64,000 nt of DNA. Origin: Bacteroidota bacterium. Lineage in GTDB: Bacteria; Bacteroidota; Bacteroidia; Bacteroidales; Cfx3-03. How positions within the stretch are numbered: position 1 is the stretch's first letter; each line of letters begins with the position of its first letter. The DNA lies in assembly GCA_013390605.1 (NCBI GenBank), contig JACAUB010000001.1, positions 3,663,786 to 3,727,785 on the forward strand, given 5' to 3'. The position numbers and the translations under genes were made by a program. The notes beneath the pieces were generated by a model. It was not told where the DNA came from and did not search any database. It saw nothing but the letters and a program-made list of their open reading frames with translations. This document shows, piece by piece, positions 45,445 through 54,192 of this stretch.

Positions 45445-45869
45445 AATTAACTTTATCAAATCTTCAGTTTAGTTAATCAAATTCCCTAGTTATAATAGAT
45501 TTACAATCTGTTACAGTATAAGCATAAAGTTTTACATAGGTTACAGGTTGCAAAGCGGACACCAAATTACGCTAGCTGCCGAACTGATTCATTAGAACTC
45601 TTATTCTGCCATTTAGACCAGATAAACGTAGACAAGAATAAGTTCACCCGGACTTAACACATAACAACATTACGACCTAAAACATTAATGGAAAGTTCTT
45701 TCCCTGTTAACTCTCAAAAAACATTCACATACTACTTTTAAAAACTTTCTTATTGGGAATCATTCCTTTGGTTTTTAAGGGCTTGATACATGTATAGGAG
45801 AAAAGAGAAATGCTGTATGGATTCGGCCTGATTAAAAAAAGACCTTCCAAACGCTCAAATATTAACTTA
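45445..45869. other. Intergenic region without recognised feature
   Basis: About 425 bases between the DUF1704 fusion and the phosphoesterase. I see no gene on either strand, no clear terminator hairpin with a U-run and no exact promoter box. Confidence 0.5.
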
Positions 45870-46964
45870 ATGAATGTATCAATGATTTCACTGAAAGCAG
45901 GATTATTTCTAGTAATAATTTCTCTGGTCTTCTCTATTCAATTTTCTCATGCACAGAAGTTCGTTATTCCCATCCTCCCCGATACGCAAAACGAAGTATG
46001 GCATAATCCAGAGATGTACAACAGCCAGATGAAATGGATCGCAGACAATAAAACGATCCTGAATATTCCAATTGTAATACATGTAGGTGACATCATCAAG
46101 TGGGAGACCCCAGATAAGAGCATGTGGAAAACGGCCAGTAATGGATTCAAAATATTAGATAAAGCTAAAATCCCTTATGTAATAACGCCAGGCAATCATG
46201 ATTGTGCATTGGTTAAAGTTGGTCAAGGCCCATTACCAGGAGTATTGTTGACATTCAGGAGAATAGCAATGTACATTGCTGAAATATTAGGTTTAGGCAA
46301 AGGGTTGGGAGATGCCCATTGCGAAATAAGAGACACCCGACAGTTTAATGAAGTTTTCCCAGTGAAAAGATTCATTGCTCAAAGAGGAAGATATGAAAAC
46401 GGGAAAAGTGACAATGCGTGGTATATCTTCAAAGCAGGTGACCTTAATTGGATGGTCCTGGCGCTGGAATTCTGTCCAAGGCAAGGAGCTGTCGATTGGG
46501 CAAATAAAGTCATTTCCGACTACCCTGATTACAATGTCATCATTGTCACCCATTATCACCTTACTTCTAAGGGTTTAATATCCGAAAACAATGCAGGTTA
46601 TGGAGATTTAAGTCCCAAAGCAGTTTACGATCAGCTGGTCAGGATTCATCCAAATGTACGTCTGGTTGTGAGTGGGCATGTCGATTCCTCATCATGGCGT
46701 GATGATATTGGTATAAAAGGTAATCATATCTACCAATTACTTCAGGATTACCAAGAAGACAATCTGGGAGGTGGATTTATCAGACTGCTTGAAATTGACA
46801 CAAAGTCAGGCACCATTTCAGCAAGGATGTATTCACCTTATTCCAATCAAACAAAAAAAGATCTATCCTATTTTACCTTTTCAAAAGTTGACTTTATAAA
46901 GAGCGACTTAGCAATTCATCAAGGTAACGGAACACTATCTGAGAATATCAATCTTGATAAATAA
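45870..46964 (+). CDS. Secreted calcineurin-like metallophosphoesterase
   Basis: Dinuclear-metal phosphoesterase. Motifs: PILPDTQN (variant of DxH) near 33, VIHVGDII near 70, TPGNHD near 105, THYHL near 225 and SGHVDS near 265. An N-terminal hydrophobic segment (LKAGLFLVIISLVFSIQFSHA) indicates export. The frame starts at an ATG at 45810, but the ATG at 45870 (or 45882) places the signal peptide properly; 364 residues. It is monocistronic. The substrate (nucleotide, phospholipid or phosphodiester) cannot be told. Confidence 0.83.
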   Translation: MNVSMISLKAGLFLVIISLVFSIQFSHAQKFVIPILPDTQNEVWHNPEMYNSQMKWIADNKTILNIPIVIHVGDIIKWETPDKSMWKTASNGFKILDKAKIPYVITPGNHDCALVKVGQGPLPGVLLTFRRIAMYIAEILGLGKGLGDAHCEIRDTRQFNEVFPVKRFIAQRGRYENGKSDNAWYIFKAGDLNWMVLALEFCPRQGAVDWANKVISDYPDYNVIIVTHYHLTSKGLISENNAGYGDLSPKAVYDQLVRIHPNVRLVVSGHVDSSSWRDDIGIKGNHIYQLLQDYQEDNLGGGFIRLLEIDTKSGTISARMYSPYSNQTKKDLSYFTFSKVDFIKSDLAIHQGNGTLSENINLDK

Positions 46965-47006
46965 TTGTATTCTAAAAGCATTATCTATTTTTCAATTTTC
47001 AGTAAA

Positions 47007-47573
47007 TTAGTCTGCAGGTTGCTCACCTATTCCTGAAAGTTTAAAAGAAAAACTACCTATATCATTAATAGCATGGTCTTTATTATTCTGCGAATCACGT
47101 TGTTTATCTTTAGGAATATTAATAATCCCTGCACCATCAACTAACCATCTATTATTCTGAAAAACCACTTTGACTATTACAGTAAATGCCTCCCAATCTT
47201 TTCCACAGAGAGTCACATATCCGGATGCCCTATTATATTTTAGAACTTTAAATCCTTTATCCGGATAGTCCTGAGCATCAAAAATCGGATCAAAGTCTAA
47301 TCCTAATTCAGGATCAGCTTTATAAGCATCATCCATAATTTTTCTATAAGTCGATTTAAATCTAGCCGTTAACAATGTATTGTCTTTAATCCAGCTATCC
47401 ACATCCTTTTGCTGGTTATCATAAAGCTTAGCATAACTATCCATAAACTGCAATGCGACGTCAGCATGAACGGTTCTCCCCTTTTGATTAATCGTGCCAG
47501 GTTGAAAAGATGCATCTACTTGCAAATCACAACAAAAAATCATTATAAAACTCAAAAATATTATCAGTTTCAT
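47007..47573 (-). CDS. Secreted protein of unknown function (DUF3828-like)
   Basis: A 188-residue protein with a signal peptide (MKLIIFLSFIMIFCCDL; a lipobox-like pair of cysteines is present at residues 14-15, so lipidation is possible). The mature part (ADVALQFMDSYAKLYDNQ..., then a strand-rich C-terminal half ending in VFQNNRWLVDGAG) recalls DUF3828 proteins of the NTF2-like/Tai4 type. Assignment is tentative. Its start codon lies exactly at the end of leader-element copy A, shared with two unrelated genes. Confidence 0.65.
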   Translation of the reverse strand: MKLIIFLSFIMIFCCDLQVDASFQPGTINQKGRTVHADVALQFMDSYAKLYDNQQKDVDSWIKDNTLLTARFKSTYRKIMDDAYKADPELGLDFDPIFDAQDYPDKGFKVLKYNRASGYVTLCGKDWEAFTVIVKVVFQNNRWLVDGAGIINIPKDKQRDSQNNKDHAINDIGSFSFKLSGIGEQPAD

Positions 47574-47655
47574 CTGTATATAATTTGTTTTTTATAGGTA
47601 GGATGGAACTCGCATATTAAATTCATTAAAGTGTTTGTAAATATGCTCGTTTCAT
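47571..47655 (-). promoter_or_regulatory. Leader element, copy A
   Basis: On the minus strand 85 bases begin ATGAAACGAGCATAT and end in ACAGATGAAA at the start of the 188-residue gene. The element's initial ATG opens a nine-codon frame (MKRAYLQTL). It shares long blocks (including GTTCCA and the AAAAAACAAATTAT stretch) with copies at 51774-51860 and 52957-53047. Confidence 0.8.
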
Positions 47656-47917
47656 ATTCCTAATTAATATTTAATGAATTACATCTATTTAGTATAACGT
47701 CTTTTAAATAGTTCACACAACATTCAGTAACTACATAAATAGTTTTTAAAGGATGTGAAATAATTTGTATCAATGAATAACTGAATTATCGTTTAAATCG
47801 TTGTTCAAAGATAGTTACAAACTGATTTTCTTTTTAATTTATACGCTATTGTTTTTAAATTCTTAACGTTATTTCTAATTTAACAGTGTTATTTTATTAT
47901 TATCCCCTTTTAATACA
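47656..47917. other. Intergenic region without recognised feature
   Basis: AT-rich sequence between leader copy A and the glycosidase gene. I see no gene and no exact promoter box for the minus-strand leader. Confidence 0.45.
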
Positions 47918-50863
47918 CTATTCAGTAGCCCGATACACCTTCACAGGTCCGAGTAATCCTGACTCAAGTAATGGAGTACTACCTCTGAGCATATCAAAAC
48001 GGAAAGCATCATGTGTTTTGGTAAACCTTTTTTCTTTAGGTTGATTCAGGTCACCAATGACACGATTAGCCCATAAATTGATGACATCTACCTCCAATAC
48101 ATTGTCTGTTAGTTTTACAGCATCCGTAATATCAACATGCCAGGGAGCACACCAAAGAATGCCCAGTTTTTTCCCGTTCAGACGCACTTCTGCAACATTC
48201 TTAACCTCCCCAAGGTCTAGAAATAGTCTGCCCGCTTTATACATTTCGTTCTTATTACCATCAGCATCCTTACTCAAATCAAAGTTTTTCAAATATGTGG
48301 CCTTACCCGAATAATACTTAATCCCTTCTTCCGGTCGTTTAGTCCAACTTATAAGCTCATGAAACTCCGCTGTACCTGGGCCACCCCATTCTGGATCAAA
48401 TATAGCATTCCATGGGCCATCCAATTTGCATACTTCCAATAGCTTAGGGAAATCCCTTTCTGCCGGCCCCTTAGCATCAACGGCAATAGGTTTACGAAAC
48501 ACAATAAAATAAGAACCGAACGCATCTAGTTCTAACGATAAAGTAGTGCAGGCTTTTGCTTGATGATAGGCTTTTGCCATAGAAGTTTTACCCGTTACCG
48601 CATTCCATATCTCAGGCTGTTTTCCTGCAACCCGAAAAGTAAAATCACGTATTTCATGTCGATTAGTTCTATTTATCACAAAATAGATCTCCGTTCCACC
48701 GCTTGTACGATGAATATAATCAAATTGATCAGCATTCTCAGCCTGCCCGGAGAAAGTAAAGTCGGGAGCAACTCCATCAGCAAGGAGAATCTCTCTCGGT
48801 GTTTTACCCCAGATTACACGTCCCTTTCCCAAACGGCGTTCGGTACGAATTTTACCATCCAGATCGCCCCATATATCTGCAGCTATCTTTCGCACCTGTT
48901 CATCACATGCTGGATAGTTTTTCAACTCAGCGGATATATCCGGAGGTGAGCCGACAACTGTGGCCCCAAGATTAATCAACTCCCGGATCTTCTTAATCAC
49001 CTTTAGCGACATCGCCTGAGACGGGATAGAAGAAACAGATAGTCTCTGATAAGAGCCCACCTCATTACAGATCTCTGGAGATGTAGAAGTACAATTCTGC
49101 AACACCAAAAGTCTGTAACTCATGCCATCAGGCAAAACAATCCGCCCGTTCTTGACTGACATCCTGGTAAGTAGTACCTCAGCATTAGCATAATCACAAT
49201 CGTAACCCGGGCCGAGCGAAGGAATAACATATTTAGGTGGTGCTAAAGCCGGTGGTCTTTCTCCCAGATAGAAACAAACGTCGCCTACGAATTTCCCCTG
49301 TTGCAACATATACTGGCAACGTGAAAGATAAGTAAAAAACGCTGACGACTGCTCCCACCAGGTTATGTTCGGTGTAAAATGCTGTCCTGCACAAAATTCA
49401 TATCCCGGCTTACCGTCTGATGGTGGTTGACAGGTGGCCTGATGAAGCAAAAGGCGGTTGATTCCCTCACAAAATGCATCATTAGCATATGGTTTTAACT
49501 CGGCTGGACCAAGAGACCAGTGCGTCCGATCCTGTTCTTGCTGAGTGAACGCCTCAGCCTGTGCTTGCGACTTGCCATAAACATGCGCCGCAGTAGCAGT
49601 TTGTTTTAGATTGAGTCGTTCAAACCTGTTTTTATTATATCCGTCTGGTGAATTATAATGACCATTAACCCAAAACTCCCCTGCCAGGATATCACAATGC
49701 CCAAAGTTCTTCAATACATCCTGAGGGGGAATGTCATTGGGGCCTCCGGCCTCGTTGCCAACCTTCATCCCATACTGATGACATAAATCCGCAAAATGTC
49801 CATAAAAATTCTCAGCAATACAATCTTGAATCGTACGATCAAAATCATCCCGAAATCGTGCTGATACCTCAGCATTATCAACCGTATATCCAGCTAAAAC
49901 AGGCAAATAAGCTTTCAGGTTATAACCGCGGAATCTACTGAATTGATTAGGGAAGTCCTGAGTCCAGGTAAGCTTACCACATTCCCAACTGTCAGACCAT
50001 AAATAATCCAAATGACCTCCCGCCTTCTCTGCTTCCTCTATTACAAGCTTGCCCAAATGGCCGAAATAATCGTCTAATGAGGCACGGTTCAAATAGTCTA
50101 TCTCATAACCCTCCCCGCCCTGAAATGTATCTCCTTCAGGATATGCATGCCATTTGCTCCATGGATGTCCAGTCAATGTATATCCGGTTCGCAAAATCAC
50201 CCATTTCCCCTTCGGCACATCCCAATTAAAATGGCCGTTAGCCTCCAATTTACTTGTTAAGTCAATTACAGTTTTAGGGTCTATTCTTTTAGTACTGTCC
50301 AGAACCCGAAATGCTTGCACCAGGATATCATGATAATAGCCCTCAACCATTTCAGGTTGAGGTAATATTCCTGAGAATTTAGTCGGTCCCACAACACTCA
50401 ATTCAGCCGAGACAACCTTCTTCATTGCATTATCCTTGGTTACCGAAGGCCCCATCAGTGTCCATCCGCCAGCCAGATTAAATCCTATTTCTATATTTAA
50501 CCTTTTAGCTTCTCTGACTGCATGACGAAAAAGTTCACGCCACTCCTCACCAAGAAACGTTACACCAGGGAGGGGTGCCTTCCCTGCATATCCCCCGGTA
50601 CAAATCAGATTAACACCACTAATACCTTTAGCCTTAAACTGCTCTAAATCGCGTGTAATTCCTTCTTTATTCACTCTATTGAAAAGCCACCACCAATAAA
50701 CTCGTGGTTTCGCATAATTTGGTGGTGCTTCAAACGAACTTAATAATGTATCCTTACCTAAAATATTTTCTCCAATATATTTTATGCCTTTTTGTGCCTG
50801 ACTTACATTGTCAATATTTAAAACAAAAAGTGCAGTAAAAAAAATAGTGAAAACCGATTTCAT
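47918..50863 (-). CDS. GH106-type glycoside hydrolase (alpha-L-rhamnosidase-like), secreted
   Basis: Large exported hydrolase. After a signal peptide (MKSVFTIFFTALFVLN...SQAQ) comes the family opening PRVYWWWLFNRVNKEGI (about residue 50), then the catalytic region with VGNEAGGPND and AGEFWVNGHY, a Rossmann-like middle (ATVVGSPPDIS) and a C-terminal beta-sandwich carbohydrate-binding-like domain (AEVRLNGKKLGILWCAPW). The frame is open to an ATG at 50902; 50863 gives a cleaner signal peptide (981 residues). Substrate is probably rhamnose-containing glycans, as for known GH106 members. No SusC/SusD pair adjoins it, so it is not in a classical polysaccharide utilisation locus. Confidence 0.82.
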   Translation of the reverse strand: MKSVFTIFFTALFVLNIDNVSQAQKGIKYIGENILGKDTLLSSFEAPPNYAKPRVYWWWLFNRVNKEGITRDLEQFKAKGISGVNLICTGGYAGKAPLPGVTFLGEEWRELFRHAVREAKRLNIEIGFNLAGGWTLMGPSVTKDNAMKKVVSAELSVVGPTKFSGILPQPEMVEGYYHDILVQAFRVLDSTKRIDPKTVIDLTSKLEANGHFNWDVPKGKWVILRTGYTLTGHPWSKWHAYPEGDTFQGGEGYEIDYLNRASLDDYFGHLGKLVIEEAEKAGGHLDYLWSDSWECGKLTWTQDFPNQFSRFRGYNLKAYLPVLAGYTVDNAEVSARFRDDFDRTIQDCIAENFYGHFADLCHQYGMKVGNEAGGPNDIPPQDVLKNFGHCDILAGEFWVNGHYNSPDGYNKNRFERLNLKQTATAAHVYGKSQAQAEAFTQQEQDRTHWSLGPAELKPYANDAFCEGINRLLLHQATCQPPSDGKPGYEFCAGQHFTPNITWWEQSSAFFTYLSRCQYMLQQGKFVGDVCFYLGERPPALAPPKYVIPSLGPGYDCDYANAEVLLTRMSVKNGRIVLPDGMSYRLLVLQNCTSTSPEICNEVGSYQRLSVSSIPSQAMSLKVIKKIRELINLGATVVGSPPDISAELKNYPACDEQVRKIAADIWGDLDGKIRTERRLGKGRVIWGKTPREILLADGVAPDFTFSGQAENADQFDYIHRTSGGTEIYFVINRTNRHEIRDFTFRVAGKQPEIWNAVTGKTSMAKAYHQAKACTTLSLELDAFGSYFIVFRKPIAVDAKGPAERDFPKLLEVCKLDGPWNAIFDPEWGGPGTAEFHELISWTKRPEEGIKYYSGKATYLKNFDLSKDADGNKNEMYKAGRLFLDLGEVKNVAEVRLNGKKLGILWCAPWHVDITDAVKLTDNVLEVDVINLWANRVIGDLNQPKEKRFTKTHDAFRFDMLRGSTPLLESGLLGPVKVYRATE

Positions 50864-51104
50864 ACACAAGAAAGACCTTGTTTTTTCAATCTTACCTTTC
50901 ATTTTAGTAAAGAATTAAAGAGTGGCGAGTATAAGGTGGGACAGATTTTTTCATAATTTTACCTATAGCATTAATATAAATATACTTTAATGCCGGGATC
51001 AAAGTTACAGATTTTTAAACTAAGCTTCTTTTGACATTTGCCTATTTTAATCATATCATTCAATAAAATAAGCACAACCAGAGCAGCCTAATGGTTCAAG
51101 AGAA

Positions 51105-51776
51105 TCACCAAACGTACGGAATAATCCGATATCGGGTTTTATTAGAATATTCAAGATAACCCTTCAATTCATTTTTTAAAGTTTTATCCTCCAGATTTGT
51201 CCTTGTTATCAATAGAATAATCGACAAACCTATTGGCATTATACTCCAGAGTGAACCAAAGAGTAACGGGAATCCCAATGATTGAATAATTGAACCCAGA
51301 TAGGCAGGATGTCTAACAATTTTATATAATCCGGTTTCACAAACAACATGTTCTCTATCAGTTTGAATCCGGACAGTACTTGAGAAAAACTTATTTTGCT
51401 TTTGAGCAATAAGAAATAAGAGTTGACCTTTAATTGTAAGTATAATACCCAGGGCACATAGGCTCCAATGAAAATCAGGAGACCAATGATAACGACCAGA
51501 ATCAAGACCGGCAATAATATACATAGCAATCGTAACAAGTAAAGATAATCCCAATATTATCTTATCCCACTTCTTCGTACCCTCTCCCGGTTTTGAACGT
51601 TCTTTTAAAAGTTCAGGATCAATTTTAAAAACAGTGTAATTTAATACACCCATAATAAAGCCAATTATCACATAGATCAGCCCTTGCCAATAATCTATCC
51701 GACCAGCACTAATAAAAATGATAGCAAAAAACAAAAACGTGCCGATAAAGTGCTTAACCACATAACTTGTTTTCAT
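51105..51776 (-). CDS. Isoprenylcysteine carboxyl methyltransferase-like membrane protein
   Basis: Integral membrane methyltransferase of the ICMT/PEMT family. Five or six hydrophobic segments; the SAM-binding signature near the C-terminus reads YKIVRHPAYLGSIIQSLGFPL (about residues 155-175) followed by NLEDKTLKNELKGYLEYSNKTRYRIIP. Length 223 is normal. Bacterial substrates are unknown, as prenylated proteins are rare. Its ATG is the end of leader-element copy B, so expression may be co-regulated with the genes behind copies A and C. Confidence 0.82.
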   Translation of the reverse strand: MKTSYVVKHFIGTFLFFAIIFISAGRIDYWQGLIYVIIGFIMGVLNYTVFKIDPELLKERSKPGEGTKKWDKIILGLSLLVTIAMYIIAGLDSGRYHWSPDFHWSLCALGIILTIKGQLLFLIAQKQNKFFSSTVRIQTDREHVVCETGLYKIVRHPAYLGSIIQSLGFPLLFGSLWSIMPIGLSIILLITRTNLEDKTLKNELKGYLEYSNKTRYRIIPYVW

Positions 51777-51860
51777 CTGTAAATAAGTTGTTTTTTAAAG
51801 GTTTAGATGGAACTCGCATATTAAATTCACTACAGTGCTTGTAAAACATGCTCGTTTCAT
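51774..51860 (-). promoter_or_regulatory. Leader element, copy B
   Basis: On the minus strand 87 bases begin ATGAAACGAGCATGT and end at the start ATG of the methyltransferase-like gene. The internal frame opened by the first ATG encodes 21 residues (MKRACFTSTVVNLICEFH...). The middle block TGAATTTAATATGCGAGTTC is identical to copy A. Confidence 0.8.
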
Positions 51861-51907
51861 GATTTTATAATTCAATATTATGTCAATTTCAAAAACCGAT
51901 CATAGCA

Positions 51908-52501
51908 TCAATCTAATATAAAACGCATATTCCTTTTGATCTCATTAACATTTTGAATATCCGTTAACATCTCAAGTAACTTAAAGGCAACATCAAGACT
52001 TGTTGCCGGACCCGTTGACGTAATAATGTTCTTGTCAATTACCAATTGTTTATCCTGAACATTTGCACCGAAATCAGCTAATTGTTTACGTCTGGCACCT
52101 TCATTTAAATCCCATGTAGTCGCTTTACGGTTTTTCAATACCGCCGATTTACCAATGGGCAGAGCCGCCACACAAATAGAGGCAATCAACTTACCCTTAT
52201 TATCAAATTCACGTATCAAATTAAGAAAACGTTCGTCATAAGCATCCTCATAGAAGCCAGCATCTCCTACACCGCCGGGAATAGCCAAGGCATCAAAATC
52301 ATTAACATCTATCTGGTCGAAAGGTAGTTCCGGTTGGACAATCAGATTCCAACAACATTTAAGCGTTGGTCGCAAGCCAGTGGTAACCAAATCTACAGAT
52401 TCAATACCCGAATCTCTACTCCAACCAAAGACATCGGTAAACACACTGGCTTCATAAGCTTCAAATCCCTGAGCTAAAAACAAGAGAACCTTTTTAGTCA
52501 T
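51908..52501 (-). CDS. DJ-1/PfpI family protein
   Basis: Cytosolic Rossmann-like protein of the DJ-1/ThiJ/PfpI family, linked to glyoxal detoxification or protein repair. The nucleophile-elbow cysteine is in IASICVAALPIG near residue 110; the N-terminal KVLLFLAQGFEAYEA contains the conserved acidic residue that activates it. Length 197 fits the short DJ-1 type. It is preceded by a long AT-rich gap and appears monocistronic. Confidence 0.9.
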   Translation of the reverse strand: MTKKVLLFLAQGFEAYEASVFTDVFGWSRDSGIESVDLVTTGLRPTLKCCWNLIVQPELPFDQIDVNDFDALAIPGGVGDAGFYEDAYDERFLNLIREFDNKGKLIASICVAALPIGKSAVLKNRKATTWDLNEGARRKQLADFGANVQDKQLVIDKNIITSTGPATSLDVAFKLLEMLTDIQNVNEIKRNMRFILD

Positions 52502-52956
52502 TCTGAAAAAAGATTTATTTGTATGTAATGTTTTGTCTTCACGGGTATCTCATTTTAATATTAGCACACTGTTTATATATTCACCTTTCAAACCAAGAAA
52601 TAAGAGATGCACAACTACACCTAATTTGATTTGTATTGTGCACTTTATAACACTTTAAGGTGATCCCTATTCCTTTGTAAAAATAAGATTTTTTAAAATC
52701 ATTTAGTTCCTAAATCATCTAAAGACTACATTATTTATAAAAAAAACATACATAAGGTTTGCTTAAATTCGAGTTGTTTTACACATTGATTATAGTGACA
52801 AAGAAACGCAGTTGATAAGCTACACAAGAATTTGTAATCATTATTTTCTGTCCGCGAATTTCATTATTTTACTATCATTAGAAGATATTACTTTATATTT
52901 TACGCATACATACTGTTTTTACCGTATCTTTGTGTAATTAATAAAGCATTCATTAA
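52502..52956. other. Intergenic region upstream of the AbiE-like pair
   Basis: About 450 AT-rich bases without a supportable gene. A TATCTTTG box (52925-52932) precedes leader copy C by 24 bases and may be its -7 element; a matching TTG at -33 is lacking. Confidence 0.5.
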
Positions 52957-53047
52957 ATGAAACGAGCATATTTTACAACCTCAAACACCGATGTAAATTC
53001 AACATGTGCGTTCCAACAGACCTATAAAAACAAATTATTTACGGATG
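52957..53047 (+). promoter_or_regulatory. Leader element, copy C
   Basis: On the plus strand 91 bases begin ATGAAACGAGCATATTTTAC and end at the ATG of the AbiEi-like gene (53045). The frame opened by the first ATG runs 34 codons and overlaps that gene's start. It shares the first 22 bases and the last ~30 bases with copies A and B and is in the opposite orientation. Confidence 0.78.
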
Positions 53048-53812
53048 AAATACTATATTGAAGAATTCCATAACCGAAAACTCTTTCACCTTGAGGAGAT
53101 CGTGGCTCTGATTGGGAATGAGAATACGGCAAAAGATCTTCTGTATAACTACAAGAAACAGAAGCTAATTTGTCCGATTCGCCGTAATTTATATGCTGCC
53201 ACAGATTTGGCAACAAAGAAATGTGTTGCTACAAAATTTGAAATCGGTAGTAACATCACCCCGTCCTCATATATTTCATATCATACAGCATTGGAATATC
53301 ACGGTATAGCTCATCAAATATTCTATGGCTTACATGTCTCATCAGAAAGCCGTTTTAACAACTTTGAGTTTGACGGGATCAACTATCAATATTGCGAATC
53401 CAAAATAACGCCAGGTATATATACCCCAAACCTGGATTCTCTGGTTAAAGTAACAGATATTGAACGAACAGTTGTTGATTGTATTGATCACATAGACCGT
53501 GCGGGAGGTTTGGAAGAACTCATACACAGTATTTCGCTGATAACATTTTTGAGTGAGGAGAAACTCAAGCTATATATGAACAAGTATGCCAAAACCTTCC
53601 TTTATCAGAAAATTGGTTTTATTCTATCTTATTTTCAACAACAAATAAAAATTAGCGATAACTTTATTCAGCATTGCAAAAACAATACCGGGAAAAGTGT
53701 ACGGTATTTGACAACCCGAGAAGAATCTCCAACTTTCTTTAAGGACTGGAATCTCTGTGCGCCAGAAAATATTCTTTCATATTTAGAACAGGGAGGTAAC
53801 GAAATTGTATAG
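53045..53812 (+). CDS. AbiEi-family antitoxin/transcriptional regulator
   Basis: Type IV toxin-antitoxin AbiEi-like protein: an N-terminal winged-helix segment (residues ~1-65, ending IRRNLYAAT) followed by the AbiEi C-terminal domain (SYISYHTALEYHGIAHQ, then VKVTDIERTVVDCID near residue 140, a family hallmark). Known AbiEi proteins repress their own operon and neutralise the AbiEii nucleotidyltransferase. The frame extends to a GTG at 53006, but comparison of the three leader copies puts the start at ATG 53045 (255 residues). The toxin gene next door overlaps by eight bases but lacks its core. Confidence 0.85.
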   Translation: MKYYIEEFHNRKLFHLEEIVALIGNENTAKDLLYNYKKQKLICPIRRNLYAATDLATKKCVATKFEIGSNITPSSYISYHTALEYHGIAHQIFYGLHVSSESRFNNFEFDGINYQYCESKITPGIYTPNLDSLVKVTDIERTVVDCIDHIDRAGGLEELIHSISLITFLSEEKLKLYMNKYAKTFLYQKIGFILSYFQQQIKISDNFIQHCKNNTGKSVRYLTTREESPTFFKDWNLCAPENILSYLEQGGNEIV

Positions 53813-54122
53813 CAAGAAAGATTTAGAGCAAATAGCATCTGAAATAGGATTCAAGTTTGATGCTATTAATAACCTCAAGTTTGCTCAAATCCGTTCTTCT
53901 TTACTTCCAGTATTGCGAAAAACGGAACATTTTGAATTTGAGAAAGCAAAAATTGAGGTAAAAGAGTTTCTTTCCAACCTCTTAGTCTTAACAGGAGATG
54001 AGAAACTCTTCATAGAGAAATTTAACCAGAAAGAATACTCCCCTGAATTATTATTTGAGGATAAAGAGCTTTTAGACCGAATCAAAGATCATCCAATGGC
54101 AATGTGGAAAACACGAAAGTGA
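53805..54122 (+). pseudogene. AbiEii-family toxin with deleted nucleotidyltransferase core
   Basis: A TTG-started frame of 105 residues. The first ~22 residues (MYSKKDLEQIASEIGFKFDAI) match the usual AbiEii N-terminus, and the last ~80 match the usual C-terminus (PELLFEDKELLDRIKDHPMAMWK), but the nucleotidyltransferase core between them, with the GGTALN and DxD-type catalytic motifs, is missing. A full AbiEii is about 270-320 residues. The join is in frame, so a short product could still be made. The overlap with AbiEi is kept, as in intact AbiE operons. Confidence 0.72.
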
Positions 54123-54192
54123 CAATAATACTGATTTAGAATCACAAATCAGGCCTTGGTAAAAGACTCGCTTTACAATTTCATAAAATAAC

